Source: Pricia mediterranea
Lineage (GTDB): Bacteria; Bacteroidota; Bacteroidia; Flavobacteriales; Flavobacteriaceae
Assembly: GCF_032248455.1 (NCBI RefSeq)
Contig: NZ_JAVTTP010000001.1
Location: 1,672,501-1,736,500 of the forward strand
DNA: 64,000 bases
Direction: 5' to 3'
Part shown: piece after piece, positions 45,375-53,705 of the stretch
How the letters are laid out: every line of letters begins with the position of its first letter
Position numbering within the stretch: the first letter of the stretch is position 1
The notes under the pieces: generated by a model
Told to the model about the DNA's origin: nothing
Seen by the model: the letters and a program-made list of their open reading frames with translations, nothing else
Database searches by the model: none
Program-made: the position numbers and the translations under genes

Positions 45375-45980
45375 ATGAAAAAACTTTCCTTAATCATACT
45401 GATATTTTTGGGTCTACAAACAGGTTGCGCCCAAAAGCAGGGTGCAGCTTCGGAAGGCATTCTCATCGTCTATCTCTCCCGCACCAACAACACCAAGGCT
45501 ATCGCCGAAATCATACACAAGGAGGTAGGTGGCGATTTGGTAGCGTTGGAACTGGAAAACCCCTATCCCAAAGATTATGACGCTATTGTAGAGCAGGTGG
45601 CCGAAGAAAACGAGACCGGATTTTTGCCTCCCCTGAAGACCCAAGTAGCTATGGATAAATACGATACCATTTTCCTGGGCTTCCCGACCTGGGGCATGCA
45701 ACTGCCCCCGCCAATGAAAAGTTTTTTGTCTGCTCATGACTTGAGCGGCAAAATTGTCGTTCCTTTTAATACGAACGGGGGCTATGGCATTGGCAGCAGT
45801 TTTAGAACGGTCAAGGAACTTTGTCCGGATAGCGATGTTCTCGACGGATTTTCCATAAAGGGCGGCAGTGAAAGGGACGGAATCTTTTTGGCGATAAAGG
45901 GGAAGCGATACGATGAAGCTAAAGAAGAGGTCGGGTCGTGGTTGGAAAAATTGGATATGACCAGTGTATCGAAAAAATAA
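45375..45980 (+). CDS. Flavodoxin-family lipoprotein
   Basis: A 201-residue flavodoxin with a lipobox (LGLQTGC, Cys18). The ATG at 45375 is chosen because it opens the signal; upstream in-frame codons overlap the PQQ gene. The FMN phosphate loop is YLSRTNNTKAIAE; ring-stacking loops are GFPTWGMQLPP and NTNGGYGIGSS. Exported flavodoxin-like proteins often accompany aldo/keto reductase-CMD-cupin genes. The gene starts 20 bp after the PQQ dehydrogenase stop, so it is probably in the same transcript. Confidence 0.9.
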   Translation: MKKLSLIILIFLGLQTGCAQKQGAASEGILIVYLSRTNNTKAIAEIIHKEVGGDLVALELENPYPKDYDAIVEQVAEENETGFLPPLKTQVAMDKYDTIFLGFPTWGMQLPPPMKSFLSAHDLSGKIVVPFNTNGGYGIGSSFRTVKELCPDSDVLDGFSIKGGSERDGIFLAIKGKRYDEAKEEVGSWLEKLDMTSVSKK

Positions 45981-46120
45981 AAACTTTGGAGGACGGCTTT
46001 ACCCGTGGCTATTTTGATACTAACGCCTTTACCGATCTGGCAGCGATCGTAGGCAAACCCCCTTTGTTCACCGATTGTTTTCCCGCCGGCGCGGTCGACA
46101 GCTATCTGGCGCAGCAGTAG
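45980..46120 (+). pseudogene. 3' remnant of an unidentified gene
   Basis: In a frame overlapping the end of the flavodoxin gene, codons from 45980 read KTLEDGFTRGYFDTNAFTDL, then AAIVGKPPLFTDCFP and a stop at 46118. The mix GYFDTNAFTDL-VGKPP resembles the C-terminal end of NmrA-type NAD(P)-binding oxidoreductases (xxLGRPP...). Nothing upstream encodes the rest. Probably a leftover of a deleted gene. Confidence 0.35.
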
Positions 46121-46155
46121 GATAAATTCAATCTCGGACCAAAAAATATCGCCAA

Positions 46156-46863
46156 TTACTTACCCTTGCGAACGATTCCTGCAACACTTTCACGATAGGT
46201 CTCCCCTATCGACAACTCCTTGTCCCCCAGAAAAACGCTGTTCTTGCGAACGGCGGTGATTTCCGATAGGGCCACGGCATAGGATCGGTGGATCCTGAGA
46301 AATCGGTTCTTGGGCAGTTCCGATTCAAGCTCCTTAAAACTGGTACGTACCACCAGCGGGTGTTGGGCATCCTTCAAATGGAACTTTATATAATCGCCAT
46401 AGCCTTTCATCCAGATGATATCGTCGAACTTTATTTTTACCTGACTGTAATCGGCATTGACGAAGAAATGATCCGGAGCATTTTCGGCGGGCGAGGTTTT
46501 AGCCGACTTCAGCTCGAACAATTTCTTGGCCCGGTTGCAGGCCTTGACAAAGCGTTCCATGGAAACGGGTTTTACGAGGTAGTCCACCACATCCAAGTCA
46601 TAGCTTTCCACGGCGTACTGTTTATAGGCGGTAATGAAGATCACAAGGGGCCTGACCTCCAGGCTGGCGATAAACTGGAGTCCCGTAAGGCCGGGCATCT
46701 GGATATCGATAAAGACCAGATCCACGGAATGTTCCCTCATGGTCTGCATCGCCTCAAAAGCGTTCTCGCAGGCCCCCACTAGATTCAAAAAGGGCACCTT
46801 TCCGATATTATCGGTCAAGAGCCCAAGGGCCAAGGGTTCGTCATCTATGGCGATACAGTTCAT
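46156..46863 (-). CDS. LytTR-type response regulator
   Basis: A 235-residue regulator. The ATG at 46863 gives MNCIAIDDEPLALGLL, the usual start. The receiver domain has Asp7/Asp8, phospho-acceptor Asp53 in VFIDIQMPG and Lys in YLVKPVS. The C-terminal LytTR DNA-binding domain at about 140-235 has IIWMKGYGDYIKFHL and FLRIHRSYAV. It overlaps its kinase gene by 4 bp (46860-46863), so they form a translationally coupled pair. Its target genes are not evident; it converges on the redox cluster. Confidence 0.94.
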   Translation of the reverse strand: MNCIAIDDEPLALGLLTDNIGKVPFLNLVGACENAFEAMQTMREHSVDLVFIDIQMPGLTGLQFIASLEVRPLVIFITAYKQYAVESYDLDVVDYLVKPVSMERFVKACNRAKKLFELKSAKTSPAENAPDHFFVNADYSQVKIKFDDIIWMKGYGDYIKFHLKDAQHPLVVRTSFKELESELPKNRFLRIHRSYAVALSEITAVRKNSVFLGDKELSIGETYRESVAGIVRKGK

Positions 46864-47903
46864 GGGGCTTCGAAGGTTAATTGTAAGGTAACGATATACC
46901 AATCCGCGGTTTTGTCGATCTTAAGATCATGTCCCTTCCCATAGAGCAGTTCGAGCCTTCGCCGAACATTTGACAATCCGATTCCGGAAACCTTGTCCTT
47001 GGCCTCGTCCTTCTCGATGTATTTATTCTTTACGGAAAACAGAAGCTCCCCGTTGTCCGCCTTGAGCGAAATGTCGATGACCGGATCCGCTATCATTCCC
47101 GTACCGTGTTTGAAGGCATTTTCCACAAAGGGGATCAGGAGCATGGGCTCGATGGTATGCCAGTCCTCTTTCATGTCCACATCGAAGTTGAGGTTCAACC
47201 GCTTTCCGAACCGGAGCTTTTGCAGGTCGATGTAATTGCCCAGATAATCCACCTCGCTTTTTAAAAGCACCTTATCCTCGTCCGTTTCGTATAGCATATA
47301 CTGCATCAGGGATGACAGTTTTAAAATGGTCGGTTCCAGTTCCTCACTTTTTAGGCGCACCAGGGCCACGATGTTGTTGAGTACGTTGAACAGAAAATGC
47401 GGACTGATCTGGGAACGTAAAAATGCCAGCTCCGTTTTAAGGGTTTCGCTTTCCCTTTCCTTCGCCTTTCGTTCCAGGACCAAACGGTCGCTCACCGTTC
47501 GAAAGGCAATGGCGATCAATACAAAGAACAGAAAGGGCAGTGCGTTGTGCACGAGGGCCTTGTTGATTGAGTAGGGAGCTCTGAACAATAACGCTTCAAA
47601 GACCAAACGATTGATCAGGAGTATGGCGGCCAACAGCCCCGAATTCACCGCTAGGTATATCAAAATATTTTTGCGATACAATATACGGGGAACAAGAACT
47701 TGCGTATTCAGGTAAAAGGTCCCTGCCCAAATAAGGTTCATGACGATATTCAGGACGAGTATCTTACGGGCAAATTCCGTGGGCATCCTGCCCTCTTGCC
47801 ATTGTAGGGAAAAGATGTAAGGCAGCGAGAATACGAAACCCCAGACCAACAGATGAATGACCACTGCCTGAAATCTTTTAAAGGATATAAACTGAAGTTC
47901 CAT
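46860..47903 (-). CDS. LytS/YehU-type sensor histidine kinase
   Basis: A 347-residue membrane kinase of the His_kinase (PF06580) group. Four hydrophobic helices lie within residues 13-140 (HLLVWGFVFSLPYIFSL, LNIVMNLIWAGTFYL, LIYLAVNSGLLAAILLI, FLFFVLIAIAF). The phospho-acceptor is His169 in QISPHFLFNVLNNI. The ATP-binding domain has LLIPFVENAFKHG and SGIGLSNVRRRL. There is no separate sensory domain, so the membrane part is the likely sensor. It is coupled with the LytTR regulator. Confidence 0.94.
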   Translation of the reverse strand: MELQFISFKRFQAVVIHLLVWGFVFSLPYIFSLQWQEGRMPTEFARKILVLNIVMNLIWAGTFYLNTQVLVPRILYRKNILIYLAVNSGLLAAILLINRLVFEALLFRAPYSINKALVHNALPFLFFVLIAIAFRTVSDRLVLERKAKERESETLKTELAFLRSQISPHFLFNVLNNIVALVRLKSEELEPTILKLSSLMQYMLYETDEDKVLLKSEVDYLGNYIDLQKLRFGKRLNLNFDVDMKEDWHTIEPMLLIPFVENAFKHGTGMIADPVIDISLKADNGELLFSVKNKYIEKDEAKDKVSGIGLSNVRRRLELLYGKGHDLKIDKTADWYIVTLQLTFEAP

Positions 47904-47932
47904 CTATCTCTTTACTGTTTTAATTGGTCGGA

Positions 47933-47949
47933 CCTGCCCGTCCGGCAGG
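47933..47949. repeat. Short GC palindrome CCTGCC-N5-GGCAGG
   Basis: A perfect 6-bp inverted repeat with 5-bp spacer just upstream of the kinase gene. A related CTGCCTGCCGCAG lies at 25926. Confidence 0.5.
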
Positions 47950-48097
47950 CGGGTGCAATTCGCCGATCCCCAAGTCGGCCGGGGCCACCGGATCTTCAGG
48001 GCTCATTTCACTAATGATGGTCCTTCCCGATTGCCAATATAATTAAAACCTGGGTAAGCTACCTACGGTTATCATTAAATGATGAATGCCGGCCAAT

Positions 48098-48136
48098 GGA
48101 AAAACGGCCTTCAACATCGATTAAAGACCGTTTTCC
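48098..48136 (-). terminator. Possible terminator of the small exported-protein gene
   Basis: GGAAAAACGG (48098-48107) pairs with CCGTTTTCC (48128-48136) with one bulge around a 20-nt loop, 27 bp past the stop of the minus-strand gene. T-rich at the stem base but without a clear T tail. Confidence 0.4.
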
Positions 48137-48162
48137 ACTAAAAATGGATATAGTGCCCTTTT

Positions 48163-48750
48163 CTATTTCACGGAGATGGTTTGACGGTACACATTTTTAC
48201 CGTCTTCTACAACGACCCTATAATCGTCCACTAGCGCATTTTCGAAATTGAAGACTTTACCTACGGTAAAATCGTTCTTGAAGACCAGATGCTGCAATTG
48301 TTGGTTGTTGCCGTTGAAAACCTTGGCCCTTACGGTGTTCAGATCATTGTTCAACAGGTTGAGATAGATCCTATTGTCCGATACCGTTAAAACCGGGGTC
48401 TGTGAACTTTCCATTTTGCTGTCGATCTTAATTTCCCTGCTTGTCAATGCTATGGCATAGACCACCTTTTTCGGAAAATGTTCCACGGTGAAGTAATACG
48501 TTCCGTTTGCCAGCTCCTCCATGTTGAACTTTTTGGAATAGGTACTTTTCGACAGATTTTCGTAATGGACGGTTTTACCGTTCGAGTCGGTCAACCGTAT
48601 CTCCGATGTTCCCGATGCGTCATCCATTTCGAGAACAAGGCTCTTTGCATCGTTGCCGGTTTTGAGATCGATTTTCGGCTCGGTGGCCATTACTGCGGTT
48701 GTGGCGAGCAACAAGGCCGATACTGCGGTACCTTTTAAAAACTTTTTCAT
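48163..48750 (-). CDS. Exported protein with DUF3244-like beta domains
   Basis: A 195-residue protein; the ATG at 48750 opens a signal peptide (MKKFLKGTAVSALLLATTAVMATEP). The remainder is predicted all-beta: SEIRLTDSNGKTVHYENLS and LANGTYYFTVEHFPKK, then VLTVSDNRIYLNLLNNDL, suggesting a repeated Ig-like or DUF3244-type domain. An in-frame upstream start (48912) would add 54 residues over the promoter and is rejected. Such small proteins are common and abundant in flavobacteria; function unknown. Confidence 0.75.
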   Translation of the reverse strand: MKKFLKGTAVSALLLATTAVMATEPKIDLKTGNDAKSLVLEMDDASGTSEIRLTDSNGKTVHYENLSKSTYSKKFNMEELANGTYYFTVEHFPKKVVYAIALTSREIKIDSKMESSQTPVLTVSDNRIYLNLLNNDLNTVRAKVFNGNNQQLQHLVFKNDFTVGKVFNFENALVDDYRVVVEDGKNVYRQTISVK

Positions 48751-49040
48751 GATATCCTGTTTTATGTCCGTTTGTAACGGACGCGTTATTAATGATTTAC
48801 AGGACAAACATACGGCGCGGGACAAGGCGATATGACAAGTTGCGATGAACCGGAAAAAGTTGGCGGTGAACCCCAAAATCTTTGCGATGAAGGTTTTTTT
48901 GCGGCCAAACAAAGTTTAACCGGGTAATCAAAACCGTATTCACCTTTTGTTTGAATTTTGTAACTATCGGTTTGAAATATATTACCGGCCCATACTGTTC
49001 AAAATTACTTTTGTGCTTGTAGAAATCAAACAATTGCAAA

Positions 49041-49323
49041 GATGGACTTCATGGTTCTAGACTTTCGAAAATTTCTTTTGCTCGCTATTACCCTACCGAT
49101 CACTTTTCTCAGGCCTATTACTTACGTCTTGACGACAAAACGGGGTATTACGTTGTAGGTTTTTATTACATTGGCCAAAAAGGACTTTCCACTTTCCATT
49201 TCATCGATTCTGAACAAGGCCATCGACACGCAGATAGTGCCAGAGGACGATTTTGTATGGAACATTTCCTTGAATTATAGTTTTGGAGGGCCCAAAAGAC
49301 GAAAGGTAAACAGAAAGCCGTGA
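49041..49323 (+). pseudogene. Fragment of an outer-membrane beta-barrel gene, frameshifted
   Basis: From 49041 one frame reads DGLHGSRLSKISFARYYPTD, HFSQAYYLRLDDKTGYYVVG, FYYIGQK. After the A5GG run at 49177-49183 the register moves by one base and continues DFPLSISSILNKAID, EDDFVWNISLNYSFGG to a stop at 49321. Removing one G at 49182-49183 joins both parts. The alternating aromatic pattern and the terminal NISLNYSF are typical of the last strands of an outer-membrane barrel. The 5' part is missing. Confidence 0.6.
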
Positions 49324-49353
49324 TGGTTTCCTTGATTTTTGTAACTTTTAAAC

Positions 49354-49544
49354 ATGAAAACGGTGGAAAGCCTAGAAGGCTTCTATAATCGCAAGTTCGA
49401 TTTTATTCCCGATAACCTAAGAAAGGAAATCGGGCATTTCAATATATTCAAATTGGAGCCCTTTGCCGGAAAGAATGCCAAGCCTGTAATAAGCGGCGTG
49501 ATTTTTACAAAGTGATGTTGGTCAAAGGGGGCTTACTAACATAA
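49354..49544 (+). pseudogene. N-terminal remnant of an AraC-family regulator
   Basis: ATG at 49354 reads MKTVESLEGFYNRKFDFIPD, NLRKEIGHFNIFKLEPFAGK, NAKPV, a typical start of Bacteroidota AraC regulators. It then goes out of frame (stop 49516). The +1 register from about 49494 restores KRRDFYKVMLVKGG, the segment expected next, before stopping at 49542. The rest of the cupin part and the whole helix-turn-helix domain are absent. Confidence 0.65.
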
Positions 49545-49554
49545 TTCACATGAC

Positions 49555-50448
49555 ATGAAAAATAGAACGCATTTTCTGGCTTTATTTTCGGTAGCTTTCT
49601 TAATACTGACTAATAACGCGACGGCACAAACCACTGGGGACGAAAAGAAATACCAGGCCAAAGCGCCGAAAACCCAGCCTTTCGGCAAGGAAGCCTTTGA
49701 AAAATCCGGTAAAACCGTTTTGAGATGGCTCGGAATGGGCGGCTTTTTCATCAACAGTCGTGGTACGACCATGATGATCGACCCGCTTTTAAAGGACTTT
49801 GATATGCCCGTAATGATAGAGTACCCAATCAAGACCGAGGAGGTACCCAGCTTGGATGCGGTTTTGGTCACCCATGCGGACAACGACCATTATAGTGTAC
49901 CGACCACTAACGATTTAGCCGAAGTCACCGAGACATTTCACAGTACGCAGTTTGTCGGCTCGCTTTTAAAAAATGAGGGCTTGCCCGGTATCGGCCATGA
50001 CATTGGCGATGTGTTCAAGGTGGGTCCGGCAGCAGTTACGCTCACCCCAGCGGACCACGCATGGCAGAACGCATACCCAAGAACAAGCCCTCGCAAGTTC
50101 AAGGACGAGGATTTCTGTGGATTTTGGATAGATACACCCGATGGAACCGTTTGGGCAACGGGCGATTCCCGTCTGATGCCCGAACACCTTACAATGCCCG
50201 TTCCCGATGCCATTCTTTTTGACTGGTCCGATAGCGAATGGCATTTTACCTTCGAGGGTGCGGTCAAACTCGCGAACGCCTATCCGAACACTGTTTTGCT
50301 GTTGAATCATTGGGGTTCGGTCGATGCACCGGATTTCCCGCCGTTCAATGCCGACCCCAAAGACCTGTACGATGTGGTTGTCAACCCTGAGCGGATCGTT
50401 GTTCTTGCACCTGGGGAACCGTTTACCCTTAAAAAAATAAAGAACTAG
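49555..50448 (+). CDS. Exported metallo-beta-lactamase-fold hydrolase (UlaG/YtkL-like)
   Basis: A 297-residue protein with signal peptide (cleavage near NNATAQ). The MBL metal site is THADNDHYSVP (HxxxDH form), with TPADHAW and WATGDSRLMP supplying further His/Asp ligands and LLLNHWGSV the last His. The UlaG-like subgroup includes lactonases for sugar-derived lactones, which would suit the oxidase/lactonase theme of the region. It starts 11 bp after the broken AraC remnant and is followed by the ABM gene after 2 bp. Confidence 0.88.
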   Translation: MKNRTHFLALFSVAFLILTNNATAQTTGDEKKYQAKAPKTQPFGKEAFEKSGKTVLRWLGMGGFFINSRGTTMMIDPLLKDFDMPVMIEYPIKTEEVPSLDAVLVTHADNDHYSVPTTNDLAEVTETFHSTQFVGSLLKNEGLPGIGHDIGDVFKVGPAAVTLTPADHAWQNAYPRTSPRKFKDEDFCGFWIDTPDGTVWATGDSRLMPEHLTMPVPDAILFDWSDSEWHFTFEGAVKLANAYPNTVLLLNHWGSVDAPDFPPFNADPKDLYDVVVNPERIVVLAPGEPFTLKKIKN

Positions 50449-50450
50449 AA

Positions 50451-50873
50451 ATGGCGATACCAAGATTGTACTGGATTTTAATTTTCATGGTTGCGCTCAA
50501 TTCGTGTGAACGACAGGAAGATTCCAACAGGACTTTCGATTCGGAAAAGATGATGATCAGAATATCGGAAATCGAAATAGTGCCTGAATATCTGGACGAG
50601 TATTTATCGATACTAACGGAAGAATCAAAAGCTTCGGTGGCATTGGAACCCGGTGTGATTTCCATTTATCCAATGTACCAAAAGGAAAATCCGACCGAAA
50701 TCAGGATATTGGAAATTTACGCGGACAAAAAGGCATACGAGGACCACTTGAAAACCCCACATTTTAAACACTACAAAACGAGAACCCTAAAAATGGTAAA
50801 ATCTTTAAAATTGGTCGATATGAGTGCCATTGACGGCCAGACCATGCCTATGATCTTTGAAAAGGTGAATTAA
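50451..50873 (+). CDS. ABM-domain lipoprotein (antibiotic biosynthesis monooxygenase-like)
   Basis: A 140-residue lipoprotein (LNSC, Cys19). Residues 35-120 form a dimeric alpha/beta-barrel ABM domain (MIRISEIEIVPEYLDEYLSI, EPGVISIYPMYQKENP, RILEIYADKKAYEDHLKTPH). ABM proteins act as cofactor-free oxygenases on quinol-type substrates or as small binding proteins. The 2-bp gap from the MBL gene implies cotranscription. It ends the redox patchwork; the fructokinase gene converges from the right. Confidence 0.87.
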   Translation: MAIPRLYWILIFMVALNSCERQEDSNRTFDSEKMMIRISEIEIVPEYLDEYLSILTEESKASVALEPGVISIYPMYQKENPTEIRILEIYADKKAYEDHLKTPHFKHYKTRTLKMVKSLKLVDMSAIDGQTMPMIFEKVN

Positions 50874-50931
50874 AAAGGGCGACTACAGGTGATTCTTAAA
50901 ACGGCCCATTAACGGAACCTGACTTGATTGT

Positions 50932-51852
50932 TTAAGGGTTCATAAACTTGGCAATCCCTTGTTTGGTCAAAATGGGATTCGCCCCTTCACTACCCGCCAC
51001 TAAAGCACCAACTGCACAACCAAAGTTAATTGCCTCTTGGGGACCGTCTTCGTTGAAAAGTTTATAAATCACAGAGGCCAAGAAAGAATCCCCGGAACCC
51101 ACTGTGTCCAAGACTTTAATTCGATAACCGCTATTGTGGTAAAAATCACCCTTGTTGTATAAAATAGCTCCGTAAGCTCCTTTGGTCACGCAAATGGTTT
51201 CCGTGCCGGTTTCCTTGGCTATAAACGCAATGGTTTGTTCCATTGAATTATACGGGGAGCCTAAATAATCGGCAATCTCAAAAAGCTCCTCATCATTGAA
51301 CTTAATAAAATTCGATTCCTCCATCAGATCAATGAGACGTTCATAAGTATAATGTGGAACCCTAAGATTTACATCAAAGACTTTATATGGGGCAAATTTT
51401 AGTATGGATTTCAATGTGGATCTACTTACAGCATCGCGAGAGGCCAGGCTTCCGAATACCAAAACATCGCTATTCCTAACTAAGTCTTCATATGTGTTGA
51501 GCACGGGAATTTTATCCCAAGCTACAGGATACGAAATATCGTAGGATGCCACACCTTTATCGTTAAGAATTACATTTACTTTTCCTGTTGGATACTCCTT
51601 CTGCACCAATATACCGCTGGTATCCACGCCCTCCTTTATAAGATATCGGATAATATCCTTACCATTGGAATCCGCACCCACGCCACTTATCATTGAAACG
51701 TCCATGCCAAGCGATTTCAATCTTACGCAGACGTTGAGCAGCGCACCCCCGATTTTAGAGTAGGACGGGAAATTATCGAAAAGAACTTCTCCGAAACAGA
51801 CGGCCCGCATTTGACGTTTAGGTTTTTTCATTGCACCTTCCATATTTTTCAT
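50932..51852 (-). CDS. PfkB-family fructokinase
   Basis: A 306-residue ribokinase/PfkB sugar kinase. It has VCFGEVLFDNFPSYSKIGGALLN-type substrate loops at 18-40, with FDVNLRVP in mid-protein. DTVGSGDSFLASVIY carries the anion hole and catalytic Asp. Three in-frame Met codons lie within the first eight residues, so the exact start is uncertain. It would phosphorylate fructose released by GH32 and imported by the porter. It is the last gene of the fructan locus, separated from susD by a terminator-like hairpin. Confidence 0.92.
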   Translation of the reverse strand: MKNMEGAMKKPKRQMRAVCFGEVLFDNFPSYSKIGGALLNVCVRLKSLGMDVSMISGVGADSNGKDIIRYLIKEGVDTSGILVQKEYPTGKVNVILNDKGVASYDISYPVAWDKIPVLNTYEDLVRNSDVLVFGSLASRDAVSRSTLKSILKFAPYKVFDVNLRVPHYTYERLIDLMEESNFIKFNDEELFEIADYLGSPYNSMEQTIAFIAKETGTETICVTKGAYGAILYNKGDFYHNSGYRIKVLDTVGSGDSFLASVIYKLFNEDGPQEAINFGCAVGALVAGSEGANPILTKQGIAKFMNP

Positions 51853-51863
51853 TTTTTATCACT

Positions 51864-51895
51864 AAAAAAGCACGGGAAACAACCGCCGTGCTTTT
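51864..51895 (-). terminator. Intrinsic terminator between susD and fructokinase genes
   Basis: Perfect 10-bp arms (51866-51875 AAAAGCACGG, 51886-51895 CCGTGCTTTT), loop of 10, with a T6 tail on the minus strand. It lies 52 bp past the susD stop and just before the fructokinase start, so it should lower kinase expression relative to susCD. Confidence 0.88.
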
Positions 51896-51946
51896 AAAAT
51901 CTAACCAACTAACTCAGATTACTGAATTACTTTCAAAACAAGATGT

Positions 51947-53689
51947 CTAATATCCGGGGTTTTGGATATATAATCCACCTGTAAAGTCGATTTCACGCTG
52001 CGGTATGGGGTAGTATTCGTCCCTGCCGGCAGTAAATTGGGCATTGACCAAGAAATCCCTTTTTGTTTTTTCCTCGGTCAGATAGGCATTCAACGTTTCG
52101 GCCGCGATGCCCCAACGTACCAAATCGTACCAACGATGGCCTTCCATGGCAAACTCCAACCTTCTTTCGAACATAAGGGCTTTCCAGGCAAAATCCTTTG
52201 AGGGGAAGGAGTCATAGGTTGCGATATTGTAGATATCGGTAGCACCCGCCTCAATAGGGCGCTGTGTACTTGCGGCAGCGCGATTGCGAACCTGGTTAAT
52301 AATGGGCAAAGCCTCGTCCCATCGGTCCAATTGAATCAGTGCTTCGGCCTTCCACAAAAGGACGTCGGCATAACGTATGAACCGAACATTTACCGAAGTG
52401 CCGACGAACGGACCCTCTTTTACATAACAGGAACAATCAGGTGCCTGTTGCTCTTTCATGTTTCCAAAATAGCCATATACTCCAGGATCTCTGGCCCAAC
52501 TAAAGTTATACACCATATCACCGGCTTCGTTGACCGTATTCCGATATTTAAAGGGACGGCCAGGTATCCCAACGGTATGGTCCAACCTGGGATCCACGGT
52601 AAGCCCGGCATCGGGAGGGGCCGCACCATTTGCGTCCACGTTTGTAAAGATATCGGCATCATTAAAAGTATCCAATAAGGGAAGCCCGCTGGCATCGGTC
52701 CTAAACGCATTTACCATATTCTGGCTTGCCAGATGGAAACCGCAGCAACCGTACAATCCGGTGCCGTGTGGGGAATTTAATCCTGTCACGAAACTTACCC
52801 GGCCTACGTTCGTACCATCGTTGATCGAGAATTGTGCCGCCCAAATCGATTCGGGGCCATTATCGAATCCGTCCAAAAAGTTGTTCCCGTAATCGGGTTG
52901 CAAGCTTCCTGTGACCTCATCGGCAAAATCAATGACTTCTTGCAGACGCGCAGGGTCGATAGCGGTCACCTGATGTTGTTCATTTTGTTCGTATGCCTGA
53001 TATAGGCGAAGTTTCGCCAAATAGGCAGCGGCAGCGTTTCTATCCGCCCGACTCACCTGTTCCTGTGATTGCGGCAGGTTATTGTAGGCGAAAAGAAAAT
53101 CCTCGGCAATGGTGTTCCAAAGAGCATCGTTATCGACATCATTGGAAACTTGCGCTATCTCTTCCTGGGTCAATTCTTCCGTGATATAGGGAATCTTCTT
53201 GAAAATCAATTTGAGCATAAAATGGGAATGGGCCCTCAAAAAACGAAGTTCAGCCTGCCTTAAGGTCTTTTCGGGATAGTCCGCATCAGGTATCCCATTT
53301 ATTACCGATAATGCGAAATTGGCCCTTGAAATCGCCCTGTAAAAATTGGTCCAAGTGCGTGGTGCCATCGCATCTCCTTGATCCGGGATGGTGAGATTGT
53401 ATTGTTCATATCTGTCGATTTCGCCAACGTCGCCTCGACCACCGCCGCCCTTATAGGCGTCATCGGAACGTACACTGCCATACACCCACTGGTGGGTCAT
53501 AGGCCCTATCATCTCATCATTGGCAATGCCCGCATAAGCGGCAATGACCAAAGATTCCGCATTTTCGGCCGTCGCCACATTTTCGCTGGACAGCACTCCT
53601 TCCGGTTCATATTCCAAGTATTCATCCGAACAGGAAGCAAAAAGCAGTCCCGCCCAAATTCCCAATGCTAATATTCCATTATATTTCAT
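51947..53689 (-). CDS. SusD/RagB-family glycan-binding lipoprotein
   Basis: A 580-residue outer-membrane surface lipoprotein (LFASC, Cys20) that forms the lid of the SusC transporter and binds fructan. It opens DEYLEYEPEGVLS, has the TPR-like helical region (TNFYRAISRANFALSVIN, QAELRFLRAHSHFMLKLIF) and the SusD C-terminus (AFEGHRWYDLVRWG-like, EYYPIPQREIDFTGG). It is 16 bp after susC, as usual. Confidence 0.96.
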   Translation of the reverse strand: MKYNGILALGIWAGLLFASCSDEYLEYEPEGVLSSENVATAENAESLVIAAYAGIANDEMIGPMTHQWVYGSVRSDDAYKGGGGRGDVGEIDRYEQYNLTIPDQGDAMAPRTWTNFYRAISRANFALSVINGIPDADYPEKTLRQAELRFLRAHSHFMLKLIFKKIPYITEELTQEEIAQVSNDVDNDALWNTIAEDFLFAYNNLPQSQEQVSRADRNAAAAYLAKLRLYQAYEQNEQHQVTAIDPARLQEVIDFADEVTGSLQPDYGNNFLDGFDNGPESIWAAQFSINDGTNVGRVSFVTGLNSPHGTGLYGCCGFHLASQNMVNAFRTDASGLPLLDTFNDADIFTNVDANGAAPPDAGLTVDPRLDHTVGIPGRPFKYRNTVNEAGDMVYNFSWARDPGVYGYFGNMKEQQAPDCSCYVKEGPFVGTSVNVRFIRYADVLLWKAEALIQLDRWDEALPIINQVRNRAAASTQRPIEAGATDIYNIATYDSFPSKDFAWKALMFERRLEFAMEGHRWYDLVRWGIAAETLNAYLTEEKTKRDFLVNAQFTAGRDEYYPIPQREIDFTGGLYIQNPGY

Positions 53690-53705
53690 GATGTCAGTTT
53701 ATTTA

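Noticed and set aside
48751-48912. N-terminal extension of the small exported protein
   Set aside because: The signal peptide starts at 48750; the extension reads through the presumed promoter.
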